Positions 1 through 8,520 of a DNA stretch of 64,000 nt are shown one piece after another. Location: the NCBI GenBank assembly GCA_934408585.1, contig CAKRVA010000003.1, positions 186,001-250,000 of the forward strand. Direction: 5' to 3'. Position 1 is the first letter of the stretch. Each line of letters opens with the position of its first letter. The position numbers and the translations under genes are program-made. Source of the stretch: an uncultured Lachnospiraceae bacterium (GTDB taxonomy: Bacteria; Bacillota; Clostridia; Lachnospirales; Lachnospiraceae). Below the pieces are notes generated by a model that had not been told where the DNA came from, searched no databases, and worked only from the letters and a program-made list of their open reading frames with translations.

Positions 1-727
1 CGGAACAATCGGCAACCTGATATGGGGCAAAATATTCCGGTTTTTCCGGCAAACCATTTTTCAGAGCCTCTTTAAGAAAAACAGTACACCAGCCACTGTT
101 CATGCCGGGGGTGTTGGTGAAATGCTTTCTGGAGCAGGTGTCGGCGGTGACACCCATAGTCATGGGATAAACCAGCATCTGGAAACGTATGGCAGGACCT
201 TTCCTATCCCTTGCCATAATGCACATGATGGTGGCAAGAGTGGCTCCGGCACTGTCTCCCATAACGGTGATGTGTTCTCTGTCGATGTCCAGTTTTTCAC
301 TATTATTCCACACATATTGCAGAGCATAATAGCAGTCCTCGATGGTAGCAGTGTAACAAGGGGCATTTGCCAGGCGGTAGTTGACAAAGAGAACCTTGCA
401 ATTTGCATAACGTGCATAAGTCATTGCCAGGGTGTGCATATAGGGATAGGCTCCTACGACAAAACCACCACCAGGATAGTAAACCAGGCAGGGAGCGTGG
501 TCGGAAACGGCTTTGGGAGTGTAAAGGATGGCATCCACAATTTTGCCATCATAGCTGGGAATATGGAGCGATTTCCGGGTAAAATCTGCCGGAACTTTCA
601 CCATGTGACGGGACAAATGTGCCAGTTTTGCGCAGAAATGAATGACACCTGGAGTCATCTGGAATTTACTGGTGTCCCCGGCGGCATCTTTGGCCAGTTC
701 AGGGAGTACGGGATAAAGCGTTTTCAT
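1..727 (-). CDS. alpha/beta hydrolase (HSL/acetyl-esterase type), 3' end cut by window edge
   Basis: Reading the minus strand from the ATG at 727 gives an open frame with no stop up to base 1, so only the C-terminal part is missing. An oxyanion-hole region YPGGGF lies near residues 84-89 (the family more often has HGGG), and a nucleophile elbow GDSAG near residues 157-161 makes Ser159 the probable catalytic serine. The acid and histidine of the triad should lie beyond the edge. The start is supported by an AGGCAGG-like ribosome site just upstream. It probably hydrolyses a short-chain ester in the cytoplasm; the substrate is unknown. It follows the AraC-type regulator gene by about 90 bp on the same strand, which suggests that regulator controls it. 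Confidence 0.85.
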   Translation of the reverse strand, partial: MKTLYPVLPELAKDAAGDTSKFQMTPGVIHFCAKLAHLSRHMVKVPADFTRKSLHIPSYDGKIVDAILYTPKAVSDHAPCLVYYPGGGFVVGAYPYMHTLAMTYARYANCKVLFVNYRLANAPCYTATIEDCYYALQYVWNNSEKLDIDREHITVMGDSAGATLATIMCIMARDRKGPAIRFQMLVYPMTMGVTADTCSRKHFTNTPGMNSGWCTVFLKEALKNGLPEKPEYFAPYQVADCS

Positions 728-817
728 GGAAATTACCTGCCTTTCAAAAAACAATCTTTGAACTTTGATTGCATTTTACAAAAAATGGCAGGAGATTACT
801 TTCATCGAAATGACCTT

Positions 818-1567
818 TTACAGAAAATCGACATGGTTGATATATTGTTTGAGCTGTTGTCCGGTGAAACCAAACCATTTATGAAGGGCATAAGCAAAGT
901 GGGCAGAACTGGAAAAGCCTGCATCTATGCAGGCAGTAGTGAGATTTTCACCTTGCAGAATCAGAGAAAAAGCCCTGGAAAGTTTTAACAATAGAAGGTA
1001 GCTTTTCAACGTGACACCAGTTTCTTCATGAAAAAGCCGTGAGAGTCGTCCTTCGGAAAGATGCACAACTGCAGCAAGGGCAGACAGGCTGTAACATCCC
1101 GGTTCATGGGAGTCGAGAAAGTGCAGCAAATCCTCAATCCGGGAATCCAGGTTAAGAGGTTCCTGGGTGGGAATTTCCAGGCGGGAAAAAATTTCTGTCA
1201 GCAAATCTTTCCGGGAAGTGGCAGATGCCCAGTATTCCTGCACATCCCTTACCCTGGATTCCGGAAAAGTGGCATAAGAATGTTCTGAAAAGAGCAGGCG
1301 GTTCATACTTTTTCCAATAGGGGAGAGTTCGGGAACGGAAATCAGCAGGACGGATGCCCGGGAATGAATAGCGTGCAAGGCATCAGACTGAATGGCAAAT
1401 CCAAAACCTTCCAGTTTTTCTCCATCCACAGTACATTGAATCCTGTCTTCCAGACTTAACAGAATGTGTTTCATGTAATGGGAATGAGGCTCCTTTTCCA
1501 TGCGGGAAACTTCCGTCATTCCATAGATATTCTGTTCCGGGTCAAGAAAAACGCGTTTCGTATCCAT
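818..1567 (-). CDS. AraC-family transcriptional regulator
   Basis: A protein of 249 residues with a C-terminal AraC double helix-turn-helix from roughly residue 160 to the end: first helix-turn-helix around SLSALAAVVHLSEGRLSRLF, second around LTTACIDAGFSSSAHFAYAL. The N-terminal half looks like a cupin-type sensing domain without a recognisable ligand motif. I chose the ATG at 1567 rather than the upstream ATG at 1594 because AAAGGATGGG sits about 7 bases before it, while the longer start has no good site. An extended -10 (TGTTATAAT) lies upstream at 1606-1614. It precedes the esterase-like gene in the same direction and probably regulates it. The inducer cannot be inferred. Confidence 0.88.
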   Translation of the reverse strand: MDTKRVFLDPEQNIYGMTEVSRMEKEPHSHYMKHILLSLEDRIQCTVDGEKLEGFGFAIQSDALHAIHSRASVLLISVPELSPIGKSMNRLLFSEHSYATFPESRVRDVQEYWASATSRKDLLTEIFSRLEIPTQEPLNLDSRIEDLLHFLDSHEPGCYSLSALAAVVHLSEGRLSRLFHEETGVTLKSYLLLLKLSRAFSLILQGENLTTACIDAGFSSSAHFAYALHKWFGFTGQQLKQYINHVDFL

Positions 1568-1605
1568 TGTTGTCCCATCCTTTTCCTCATTCACTATTTA
1601 ACCAA

Positions 1606-1614
1606 ATTATAACA
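1606..1614 (-). promoter_or_regulatory. extended -10 promoter of the AraC-family gene
   Basis: On the minus strand the bases read TGTTATAAT, a perfect TATAAT with the TG extension. No convincing -35 lies 16-18 bases upstream, which is common for extended -10 promoters. The start codon lies about 40 bases downstream. Confidence 0.5.
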
Positions 1615-1670
1615 CGAATTTTCGATAAATTTTCTTACCCCTTGACCTGAACCCAACTCCAATTTGTCTA

Positions 1671-1698
1671 TAATAAAAACCGTAACATACTGTTACGG
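1671..1698 (-). terminator. intrinsic terminator after hipA
   Basis: On the minus strand CCGTAACA, a short loop and TGTTACGG form an 8-bp stem, followed by TTTTTATTA. It lies about 40 bases past the hipA stop codon and ends the hipBA transcript. Confidence 0.75.
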
Positions 1699-1735
1699 CT
1701 TTTACATGTTCTTCCTGATGCTGTGCAGGTACGGA

Positions 1736-3013
1736 TTATTCGGGGGATATTGTGCTTTGGTAACACTCACTAAATGCAGGTCTCATATATTCTATCTGAC
1801 CGCGAGAAAGACCATGTTCTTCTGCCAAACGTTCCCAATTATCCGTAATATTTGAAATCATTCTCTCTGCTATCTTTTTAGCTTCTACCTCTAAAATGCC
1901 AAATCGTGGTGCTGTACGAATTGCCAGTTCTATCGAAATGCGGTTATCCTCATCATCCACAAGTAATGATAACTCGTCTCCATATGGAACCGGGTTCACA
2001 TCATATAAAGGTGACAATATCCAACCATTTTGTGAAAGTATAAATGCATGGTTTCTAAGATGGTCATCTGTATTCGAAACTGCCATATTAAATACTATTC
2101 TTTTCCATAATTCTAATAGGTCTGACTTTGGATTAGCTCCGTATGCCTTTATAAATCCAGCAATATCAAGATAGCTTGTCTCATCTGCTGCCGAAGCACC
2201 ATCTGTTTTTCCAAGAAGCGTCATTGCAGAAGCAAAATGAATTCTTCGTTCTCCATTCCTGTCAAAACGTTTAACCAGAAAGGTGCTTCCAAGTTTTGAA
2301 AACTTTTCCAATTTAGACTCCGGTACATCTAATCCACACATTCCCGCCAAATCATGAACCACTTTTTCCCATGCTCCGGTATCACTTTCATCGTTCTTTG
2401 AGGGAAACTTTGCTATCCAAAGTTGTCCCTTTGTATCTACAACAGTAGCCTTGGGTCTGGCTCCCCCTAACGAAGAACCCAGTTTAATTAACTCATTAAG
2501 CCACTTTTCCGTAATTCCTTTTTCATCACTCTCAAAGTTTCTTGAAGCCTCTTCCAAAGCTCTTAGAGACGCCCACGGGGGTGCAGCAGTCTCTTTATCA
2601 TCTGAAAGAAACGAACCATCCTGGTCCAGCTTAAATCGTATTCCCCCCATTCGTGTCTCATCATAAACACCAAGGAGGTAATCACTATTATATAACTTTC
2701 TTGGCTTTCTGCGTTCTTTTTCTGCCAAAAAGCGTTCCCGCTTATTCATAAGTACACGTCCCCACCTATCAGGTGAAGCGTCTGCAAATAAACCAAAGAT
2801 TTCTTTTCCAGATGGAAATTGTCGTCCCGCAAATGATTGCAACTCAGGGTCCAGGCTAATTGATAATTTGCTCTTTTTTAACCACTCTATATCATATTCA
2901 AATGAATATGTTTCGCCTCCCTTTATTGCTCCGACATACAATTTTCCAAGCAAAACAGGCACGCCATTCGTAAAATGGTCATAAACATATATAATTTTTT
3001 TCTCTCCCGCCAT
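1736..3013 (-). CDS. hipA: HipA-family serine/threonine kinase (toxin of a HipBA system)
   Basis: A 425-residue HipA-like kinase. The N-terminal HipA domain covers about residues 1-110. A Ser/Gly-rich loop GSSLGGARPK is at 179-188, a conserved lysine at 202 (AKFPS) and FLVKRFDR at 245-252. The catalytic motif NTDDHLRNH starts at 314, with SPLYDVNP at 334-341 supplying the metal-binding Asp. All key residues of an active kinase seem present. In E. coli, HipA phosphorylates glutamyl-tRNA synthetase; related kinases use other targets, so the substrate here is open. The ATG overlaps the hipB stop (TAATG), so the two are translationally coupled, with antitoxin first. The locus lies in an AT-rich accessory patch. 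Confidence 0.9.
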   Translation of the reverse strand: MAGEKKIIYVYDHFTNGVPVLLGKLYVGAIKGGETYSFEYDIEWLKKSKLSISLDPELQSFAGRQFPSGKEIFGLFADASPDRWGRVLMNKRERFLAEKERRKPRKLYNSDYLLGVYDETRMGGIRFKLDQDGSFLSDDKETAAPPWASLRALEEASRNFESDEKGITEKWLNELIKLGSSLGGARPKATVVDTKGQLWIAKFPSKNDESDTGAWEKVVHDLAGMCGLDVPESKLEKFSKLGSTFLVKRFDRNGERRIHFASAMTLLGKTDGASAADETSYLDIAGFIKAYGANPKSDLLELWKRIVFNMAVSNTDDHLRNHAFILSQNGWILSPLYDVNPVPYGDELSLLVDDEDNRISIELAIRTAPRFGILEVEAKKIAERMISNITDNWERLAEEHGLSRGQIEYMRPAFSECYQSTISPE

Positions 3014-3333
3014 TAATCTCTCCTTCTGGTTGCACGTTTTCTGGTCATAAGGCTAAGATCCTGCATTTGTCTTCCCATGGCATCGTCCTTTGCAATGAGG
3101 AGAATATCTTTATCCATACCACCTAATGCATGTAACACAGCTGCATAAATTCCAATGGCTACTGCCGGATTTCCCGATTCCACCTTCCATAAAGATGAGC
3201 GGCTGATTCCCGCACGTTCTGCCACTAATTCTACGGGCAAATTACGCCTTAACCTCGCCAGCTTAATTTGTTCTCCCATTGTTTTTAATATATCTTCAGT
3301 TGTCGGTACTATATTATAAGCCGCTTTTTTCAT
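3013..3333 (-). CDS. hipB: HipB-like XRE-family antitoxin / autorepressor
   Basis: A small XRE helix-turn-helix protein of 106 residues. The DNA-binding core runs from about residue 19 to 65 and contains ELVAERAGISRSSLWKVESG. The C-terminus is very basic (RKRATRRRD). The start is placed at the ATG at 3333 because AGGGAG lies about 8 bases upstream; the in-frame start at 3375 would fall inside the promoter and operator. It is the antitoxin partner of the kinase encoded directly downstream. It very probably represses its own operon through the inverted repeat that overlaps the promoter. Confidence 0.88.
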   Translation of the reverse strand: MKKAAYNIVPTTEDILKTMGEQIKLARLRRNLPVELVAERAGISRSSLWKVESGNPAVAIGIYAAVLHALGGMDKDILLIAKDDAMGRQMQDLSLMTRKRATRRRD

Positions 3334-3354
3334 TTCTATACTCCCTCTCTTGTT

Positions 3355-3407
3355 TATGTTTACTATTATAATCATTAAGTGCTGTTAGGTCAATAATAGA
3401 AAACATA
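3355..3407 (-). promoter_or_regulatory. hipBA promoter embedded in an inverted-repeat operator
   Basis: On the minus strand a promoter reads TTGACC (3393-3388), 17 bases, then TATAAT (3370-3365). Two 15-base arms of consensus TATGTTTWCTATTAT face each other at 3355-3369 and 3393-3407, differing at one position. One arm touches the -35 box and the other covers most of the -10, so binding of a dimer or tetramer would block RNA polymerase. This is the expected layout for HipB autoregulation. That HipB is the binder is inference. Confidence 0.7.
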
Positions 3408-3438
3408 ATATGGTCGAGATCAGTGGATTTTCATTTGG

Positions 3439-3642
3439 TTGCCTGCAAGGAAACTTTATAATCATTATGCATATTTTGAAGATGAAACCTTTGTTGTGAT
3501 TCGCGATTATAAATTATCAAAGAAGGTGTACGTTAGAAATGACAGCCCAGCGAAACCGGTTTTGCTCTTTCTTACAGATACTATTCTACGGCGCTCTATG
3601 GATTTTTTTAAATCAAAAAACATGGACTGCTTGTCGATGTAG
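3439..3642 (+). other. gap between hipBA and the ATPase gene; weak 67-codon reading frame
   Basis: The 3376-3703 stretch holds the hipBA operator at one end and a terminator at the other. Between them is a 67-codon plus-strand frame from a TTG at 3439. It has no clear ribosome site and resembles nothing I recognise. It may be a gene remnant or chance; I do not call it a gene. Confidence 0.15.
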
Positions 3643-3651
3643 CATCGACTT

Positions 3652-3698
3652 TGAACAAAAAGAAAGACCGCCATTAGATTTGTTCTCTAATAACGGTC
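3652..3698 (-). terminator. intrinsic terminator after the DUF4143-type ATPase gene
   Basis: On the minus strand GACCGTTATTAGA and TCTAATGGCGGTC pair into a 13-bp stem with two weak positions, followed by TTTCTTTTTG. It begins a few bases after the stop codon of the ATPase gene. Confidence 0.75.
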
Positions 3699-3703
3699 AA
3701 TTT

Positions 3704-4963
3704 CTATAAATCCATCAACTCCGGGTTTAATAAGAAATCATACACATTCATCATTAAAATTCCTTCATCTGTATAACATGGCTTTGGAGTATCAGAAGTA
3801 ATGACAATCTTTTTAAATGAGTCATTTATCTTAAGGAATGGTCTGATTTCCTGTGCTAATTTTTCCTCTGTGCCAAGCTGGTATGCTGACTGAATGTAAT
3901 ACTTCTTAGAACCTTTATTGCATATAAAGTCTACTTCTAACTGCTTCTTTACAGCCTTGCCATCTTTGCCATTCTCTACTATGGTAAGATTTCCTACATC
4001 AACACTGAATCCTCTCTTTCTAAGCTCATTATAAATGACATTCTCCATAGAATGAGTTATCTCTATTTGTCTATAGTGGATACGTGCATTTCTAAGTCCC
4101 ATATCCATAAAGTAATATTTCAAAGGCGTACCAATATAAGACTTGCCCTTTATGTCATACCTCACGGCTTCCTCAATTAAAAATGCATCCTCTAAATACT
4201 CAATGTATTTCGTGATGGTCGTAGCCGTAATCTTTGAACGATTCACACTCTTAAAAGTCTTTTGAAGCTTATTCGGATTGGTCAATGCACCAATTGCAGA
4301 CGAAAGGATATCCAATAGTGCTTCCATTTCTCCTACGTTTCTGATTTTGTTTCTCTTTACGATATCACTAATATACGTTTCCTTAAATAGATTGTCCAGA
4401 ATAGCCATTTTCTGCTCTTCCGTCTCAGCTAAAACAACAAGTGGAATGCCACCATAGGTAATGTATTCATTCCATCCGTCATATCGGTTTCCACCATACA
4501 CAGACATAAATTCAGAAAAGTTTAAGGGATACATATGCACTTCATCCCCTCTGCCTCCAAACTCCGTAGCTATATCTCTCGACAAAAACTTTGCATTACT
4601 TCCAGTAACAAACACATCACAGTTTTTCTTATCTGCAAGCCCATTTAATACGCTTACAAATTCATCAAGCATCTGCACTTCATCTAAAAGGAAATAATAT
4701 GTGCCATCATCCTTTATTTGTTCCTTCGCCCATGGATAAAACACCTTCGGCTCCTTATACTCTATGTTATCATATAAATCAAATGCCATCTCAATAATAT
4801 GCCCCTCATCCACTCCGCTTTCGATGAGATGGTTCTTAAATATGGTACGTAGCAGATAAGATTTTCCACATCTCCTGATACCGGTCACAATTTTTATCAG
4901 TCCGTTATTTTTTCTTTTTATCAATTGGTCCAGATAATAGTCTCTTTTTATCTCTTTTTCCAT
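3704..4963 (-). CDS. AAA_14/DUF4143-family ATPase
   Basis: A 419-residue P-loop ATPase. Walker A is GIRRCGKS (28-35), Walker B is FLLDE (91-95), and a sensor-like TGSNAKF is at 120-126. The C-terminal half matches the DUF4143 region, which contains a nuclease-like fold ending in a stretch such as LEVDFICNKG. The family is common in gut anaerobes, usually as scattered single genes in variable regions. Its cellular role is not established; links to defence or mobile elements are only suggested. Here it is monocistronic, with its own promoter (TTGAAG-17-TATAAT at 5045-5017), repeated sequence motifs around that promoter, and a terminator. The surroundings are more AT-rich than the housekeeping genes nearby, consistent with transfer. 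Confidence 0.85.
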   Translation of the reverse strand: MEKEIKRDYYLDQLIKRKNNGLIKIVTGIRRCGKSYLLRTIFKNHLIESGVDEGHIIEMAFDLYDNIEYKEPKVFYPWAKEQIKDDGTYYFLLDEVQMLDEFVSVLNGLADKKNCDVFVTGSNAKFLSRDIATEFGGRGDEVHMYPLNFSEFMSVYGGNRYDGWNEYITYGGIPLVVLAETEEQKMAILDNLFKETYISDIVKRNKIRNVGEMEALLDILSSAIGALTNPNKLQKTFKSVNRSKITATTITKYIEYLEDAFLIEEAVRYDIKGKSYIGTPLKYYFMDMGLRNARIHYRQIEITHSMENVIYNELRKRGFSVDVGNLTIVENGKDGKAVKKQLEVDFICNKGSKKYYIQSAYQLGTEEKLAQEIRPFLKINDSFKKIVITSDTPKPCYTDEGILMMNVYDFLLNPELMDL

Positions 4964-4976
4964 AACGCCATTACTC

Positions 4977-5091
4977 CTAAAAGATATTTTGGTTAGTTTT
5001 TGCTAAAATTTCTTCTATTATACATTATCCAATAGCTATCTTCAAGTTTGCTAAAAGAAATTTTGGCATATTATTACCGAAATATCTTTTA
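4977..5091 (-). promoter_or_regulatory. promoter of the ATPase gene with three copies of a 15-base motif
   Basis: The minus-strand promoter is TTGAAG (5045-5040), 17 bases, TATAAT (5022-5017). The motif TAAAAGAWATTTYGG occurs at 4978-4992 (plus orientation), 5052-5066 (plus) and 5077-5091 (minus). The last two form an inverted repeat with a 10-base loop upstream of the -35, and the first lies between the start point and the ribosome site. This looks like an operator set, perhaps for autoregulation; no regulator gene is adjacent. Confidence 0.5.
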
Positions 5092-5137
5092 AAGTGCATT
5101 TATCCTATTCACATTTACAGACTTGCTTCCCCTTCAT

Positions 5138-5590
5138 CTATAAGCGACCTATAGATGATTCTTGAATACTATCACTTTCATACTTAAAAACCTTAATAGT
5201 ATTATCCTCACACCTCATACATGTAAAACTAAAAATTTGTGATGCCACATGCGAAAGATAATATCTATTCTTAATTAATTGTTTCTCAATCTTTTCCAAA
5301 GACACTTCCTGACTTTTTAATTCCACATTTATAATCTCATTATCTATACCAATCTTTAATAAATCAAACTCCTTTCCGATTTGTGGAATTGAAAAAGAAT
5401 AAAACCAATCTTCATAACTATATTTTTGCGCTTTGTAAAATATCAAATTGTCTACAATTACTTTTATTAATTCTATTTCTTCTTTACGTGTTTTAGGTAT
5501 ATCTACCCTGTCCGATAAAGCCCTTTCATATAAAGGACGTAACACATCATCTATTTCTCTCGATATTGTATATAAATTTATCGCACGCAT
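5138..5590 (-). CDS. short nuclease-like protein, possibly a truncated helicase-associated N-terminal domain
   Basis: A 150-residue ORF, very AT-rich. It contains GKEFDLLKIG followed by IINVELKSQ (about 78-101), the D...ExK pattern of PD-(D/E)XK-type nuclease folds. From memory, similar sequences form the N-terminus of longer proteins that continue into a superfamily I helicase or DUF2075-type ATPase. Here the frame stops at 150 residues and no helicase follows. It may be a decayed remnant or a stand-alone small nuclease. No strong ribosome site precedes the ATG at 5590 (AAGGGGATTC lies somewhat far upstream). It sits between lysS and the ATPase gene in the accessory patch. Confidence 0.5.
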   Translation of the reverse strand: MRAINLYTISREIDDVLRPLYERALSDRVDIPKTRKEEIELIKVIVDNLIFYKAQKYSYEDWFYSFSIPQIGKEFDLLKIGIDNEIINVELKSQEVSLEKIEKQLIKNRYYLSHVASQIFSFTCMRCEDNTIKVFKYESDSIQESSIGRL

Positions 5591-5670
5591 TTTTCTGAAT
5601 CCCCTTCAATTTTTCCTACTTCATTACATATCTGCAAATGCATACTTATTATAATCCAAAATCACCTCGC

Positions 5671-5707
5671 AAAAATAAGGAGGATAGAAGTTTCCTTCCA
5701 TCCTCCT
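5671..5707 (-). terminator. intrinsic terminator downstream of lysS
   Basis: On the minus strand a GC-rich stem of about 13 bp (AGGAGGATGGAAG pairing with CTTCTATCCTCCT) is followed by TATTTTTG. It lies about 108 bases past the lysS stop and closes the birA-lysS operon. Confidence 0.75.
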
Positions 5708-5753
5708 CATACCTTCTGTCATATGTCTTCTGAGCATGTTCTCTTTATAAATT

Positions 5754-5774
5754 TCGGTCGCAAATCGGTCGCAA
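5754..5774. repeat. short tandem direct repeat between lysS and its terminator
   Basis: The 10-mer TCGGTCGCAA occurs twice with an 11-base period (5754-5763 and 5765-5774). It lies in the stretch after the lysS stop, at the border between housekeeping DNA and the AT-rich accessory patch. It could mark an old integration junction, but that is speculative. Confidence 0.4.
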
Positions 5775-5814
5775 CTTTTGACTTCCAATCTCTCACCCCC
5801 TATAAATAAAGGCT

Positions 5815-7329
5815 TTACTTATCCAAGCTCTTCATGGTCGGGAACAACAACACATCCCTGATTGCCGGGCTGTCTGTCAGCAGCATTACCATACGGTCAA
5901 TTCCGTATCCGATACCGCCTGTTGGAGGCATACCGATTTCCAATGCATTCAGGAAATCTTCGTCAGTGTGGTTTGCTTCTTCATCACCGGCTGCGAACTG
6001 CTCTTCCTGTGCCTTGAAACGTTCTCTCTGATCAATTGGATCATTCAGCTCGGAATAAGCATTTGCCATTTCCCATCCGTTCATAAAGAACTCGAAACGT
6101 TCTACGTAATCTGGGTTGTCCGGTTTTCTCTTCGTAAGCGGAGAAATTTCTACCGGATGATCCATTAAGAACGTAGGTTGAATCAAATGCTCTTCTACAA
6201 ACTCTTCGAAGAAAAGATTCAGGATATCGCCCTTCTTATGACGCTCCTCGAATTCCACATGTTTTTCTTTTGCGATTGCTCTTGCTTCTTCCAATGTCTT
6301 AATTTCATTGAAATCAACGCCTGCATATTTCTTAACTGCATCTACCATCGTAATACGTTCAAACGGCTTGCCTAAATCCATTTCAATGCCCTTGTACGTG
6401 ATGGTTGTGGTGCCAAGAACTTCTTTTGCCACATAACGGTAAAGATTCTCGGTCAAATCCATCATTCCGTTGTAATCGGTATATGCCTGATATAATTCCA
6501 TCAATGTAAATTCCGGATTATGTCTGGTATCAAGACCTTCATTACGAAAAACTCGTCCAATTTCATAAACACGTTCCAGACCACCAACAATCAATCTCTT
6601 CAGATAGAGTTCCAAAGAAATACGAAGCTTCAGGTCCTCATCCAACGCATTGAAGTGTGTCTCGAATGGTCTTGCTGCTGCACCACCTGCATTTGATACA
6701 AGCATAGGGGTTTCAACTTCCATGAATCCCTGTGTATCCAGATAACGGCGGATAGCGGAAATAATTTGGGAACGTTTGATAAATGTTTCCTTAACATCTT
6801 CGTTCATAATCAGGTCTGTATATCTTTGGCGATAGCGAATGTCGGTATTGGTCAGACCATGATACTTTTCCGGAAGAATCTGTAAGCTCTTGCTTAACAG
6901 AGTTACACTCTGTGCATGAATCGAAATTTCACCGGTCTTTGTTGTAAACACTTCACCGGTAATTCCTACAATATCACCCACATCATATTTTTTGAAATCT
7001 GCATAGGACTCTTCTCCAATGCTGTCTCTTGCAACATAGGATTGGATAGTTCCCTTTAAATCCTGTACATTACAGAAAGACGCTTTTCCCATGACACGTT
7101 TTGACATGATACGTCCTGCAATGGTAACACTTTTTCCTTCTAATTCTGCATAATTATCCTTCACATCCTTGCTGTGATGGGTAACATCAAATTTCATAAT
7201 CTGGAAAGGATCTTTTCCTGCTTCCTGCAATGCAGCAAGCTTTTCTCTACGAACTTTAAGAAGCTGATTGATATCCTGCTCCTGCTGGTTCTTCTGATTG
7301 TTTTGCGGTTGGTTATTCTGTTCTGCCAC
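5815..7329 (-). CDS. lysS: lysyl-tRNA synthetase, class II
   Basis: A 504-residue class II LysRS that charges tRNA-Lys with lysine. An N-terminal anticodon-binding OB-fold covers about residues 65-155 ([18 protein letters not shown]). The class II catalytic core follows, with motif 2 around [17 protein letters not shown] and motif 3 [13 protein letters not shown] near the C-terminus. The N-terminus carries a Gln/Asn-rich tail. The start codon is GTG at 7329, chosen because AAGGAG lies 7 bases upstream. It follows greA by 14 bases and is the last gene of the operon that begins at birA or further upstream. GreA-LysS neighbourhood is common in Firmicutes. Confidence 0.97.
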   Translation of the reverse strand: MAEQNNQPQNNQKNQQEQDINQLLKVRREKLAALQEAGKDPFQIMKFDVTHHSKDVKDNYAELEGKSVTIAGRIMSKRVMGKASFCNVQDLKGTIQSYVARDSIGEESYADFKKYDVGDIVGITGEVFTTKTGEISIHAQSVTLLSKSLQILPEKYHGLTNTDIRYRQRYTDLIMNEDVKETFIKRSQIISAIRRYLDTQGFMEVETPMLVSNAGGAAARPFETHFNALDEDLKLRISLELYLKRLIVGGLERVYEIGRVFRNEGLDTRHNPEFTLMELYQAYTDYNGMMDLTENLYRYVAKEVLGTTTITYKGIEMDLGKPFERITMVDAVKKYAGVDFNEIKTLEEARAIAKEKHVEFEERHKKGDILNLFFEEFVEEHLIQPTFLMDHPVEISPLTKRKPDNPDYVERFEFFMNGWEMANAYSELNDPIDQRERFKAQEEQFAAGDEEANHTDEDFLNALEIGMPPTGGIGYGIDRMVMLLTDSPAIRDVLLFPTMKSLDK

Positions 7330-7343
7330 GATAACACTCCTTC

Positions 7344-7829
7344 TTAATTATTGGAACGCTGAATTTCCAATACTTTGTATTTTAAAATACCTGCCTGAGT
7401 TTCTACGTCAACTACATCATTTACTTTTCTGCCAATCAAAGCTTTTCCTACCGGGGATTCGTTGGAAATCTTACCTTTCAGGCTGTTTGCCTCTGTGGAA
7501 CCTACGATTTTGTAATCGAGTTCTTCATTGTATTCCATGTCAAGAATCTTTACACGGCATCCAATGCTGATTTTATCAAGATCAACTTCATCCTCTACAA
7601 CTACTTCTGCGTTTTTCAGAATCTTTTCCAATTCTTCGATTCTTGCTTCGATATCACGCTGCTCATCTTTTGCTGCATCATATTCTGCATTTTCGGATAA
7701 GTCGCCCTGTTCTCTGGCTTCCTTTATTTTCTGTGCAACTTCTTTTCTCTTAATTACCTTAAGTTCATGAAGTTCATCTTCGTATTTGCGGAGACCTTCG
7801 TAAGTAAGTATATTTTTCTTTTCTTCCAT
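7344..7829 (-). CDS. greA: transcription elongation factor GreA
   Basis: A 161-residue protein of the usual GreA length. The N-terminal coiled coil (about 12-77) includes [20 protein letters not shown] and the family signature [12 protein letters not shown], whose acidic residues reach the RNA polymerase active site. The C-terminal FKBP-like domain follows (about 80-158). GreA stimulates transcript cleavage in backtracked RNA polymerase. The ATG at 7829 has AAGGGCG upstream. It lies 14 bases before lysS and 25 bases after the preceding hypothetical gene, so it is an inner gene of the birA-lysS operon. Confidence 0.96.
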   Translation of the reverse strand: MEEKKNILTYEGLRKYEDELHELKVIKRKEVAQKIKEAREQGDLSENAEYDAAKDEQRDIEARIEELEKILKNAEVVVEDEVDLDKISIGCRVKILDMEYNEELDYKIVGSTEANSLKGKISNESPVGKALIGRKVNDVVDVETQAGILKYKVLEIQRSNN

Positions 7830-7854
7830 CGCTAATCGCCCTTTCGTTTCTTTC

Positions 7855-8520
7855 TTAATTAACTAATGTATTATACCCATTTTTTACCGTAGCGTCAAGG
7901 AATTTCCACGTTTCTGCCCTGGTGACGCATACTCCATCCCGTGGAACACGTTCTGCATAAAACATGACCATTCCATATTCCTCGTACAAAAAGTCCGCCA
8001 TGCTCTCTGCAAGCCGGTGCTCTTTATCCACAAAATACACGTGTTTGAGTCGTGGAAGGTATGGAATCAGCAGCTCTGTCATCTGCTCCATTTCATACAT
8101 GCCATCCTCTTGTCCAAAAGAGATATAGACGGTATCAAATGGACGTTTCTGGTACAGGCATGCTGCCAGAAGGCACGATGGCAATTCATTGTTTTCCATT
8201 TTCCAATCCGGGGAAAGCACCACTTCCCAGCATTGAAGTTCCTGCACGGACTGTTGAATCAGTTCCTGCATAATCCGAAAAAGCTTTTCCTGTTTCCAGG
8301 GTTTTAAGTTTTTTCTCCAAAAGCTCTTTCCTCCGTATTCCGGCAAAAAAGCAAAATATATCTGTACCGCTCCACCCGGAATCGGAAGCTTACGTTTCAA
8401 TCGGAGAATCGGCACCGGATGCTCATATGCTTTCCCTTTATCCATTCCAAGATAAAATACATGATATAATCGTTTTTCCATGTTTAAGCATATGTAGCTT
8501 TTCCATTCCCTATTCCTCAA
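7855..8520 (-). CDS. conserved hypothetical protein in the dusB-greA interval
   Basis: A protein of up to 221 residues that I do not recognise. It has no membrane segments or signal peptide and is rich in aromatic residues ([17 protein letters not shown] near the start, WEVVLSPDW around the middle). The layout of short hydrophobic strands, such as FDTVYISFG and LKHVYFVD, suggests an alpha/beta fold. The frame opens at a TTG at 8520, which overlaps the end of dusB by 11 bases and has GGAG upstream. An internal ATG at 8481 (MEKRLYHVF) is the alternative, but lacks a clear ribosome site. It is tightly packed between dusB and greA, so it is co-transcribed with translation genes. Function unknown. 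Confidence 0.8.
   Translation of the reverse strand: MRNREWKSYICLNMEKRLYHVFYLGMDKGKAYEHPVPILRLKRKLPIPGGAVQIYFAFLPEYGGKSFWRKNLKPWKQEKLFRIMQELIQQSVQELQCWEVVLSPDWKMENNELPSCLLAACLYQKRPFDTVYISFGQEDGMYEMEQMTELLIPYLPRLKHVYFVDKEHRLAESMADFLYEEYGMVMFYAERVPRDGVCVTRAETWKFLDATVKNGYNTLVN

Noticed and set aside
122..988. 288-codon plus-strand ORF opposite the esterase and AraC genes
   Set aside because: It is the antisense shadow of two recognisable minus-strand genes and has no family resemblance or ribosome site.
1640..1676. Plus-strand promoter TTGACC...TATAAT
   Set aside because: The spacing is 21 bases, too long, and no plus-strand gene follows.
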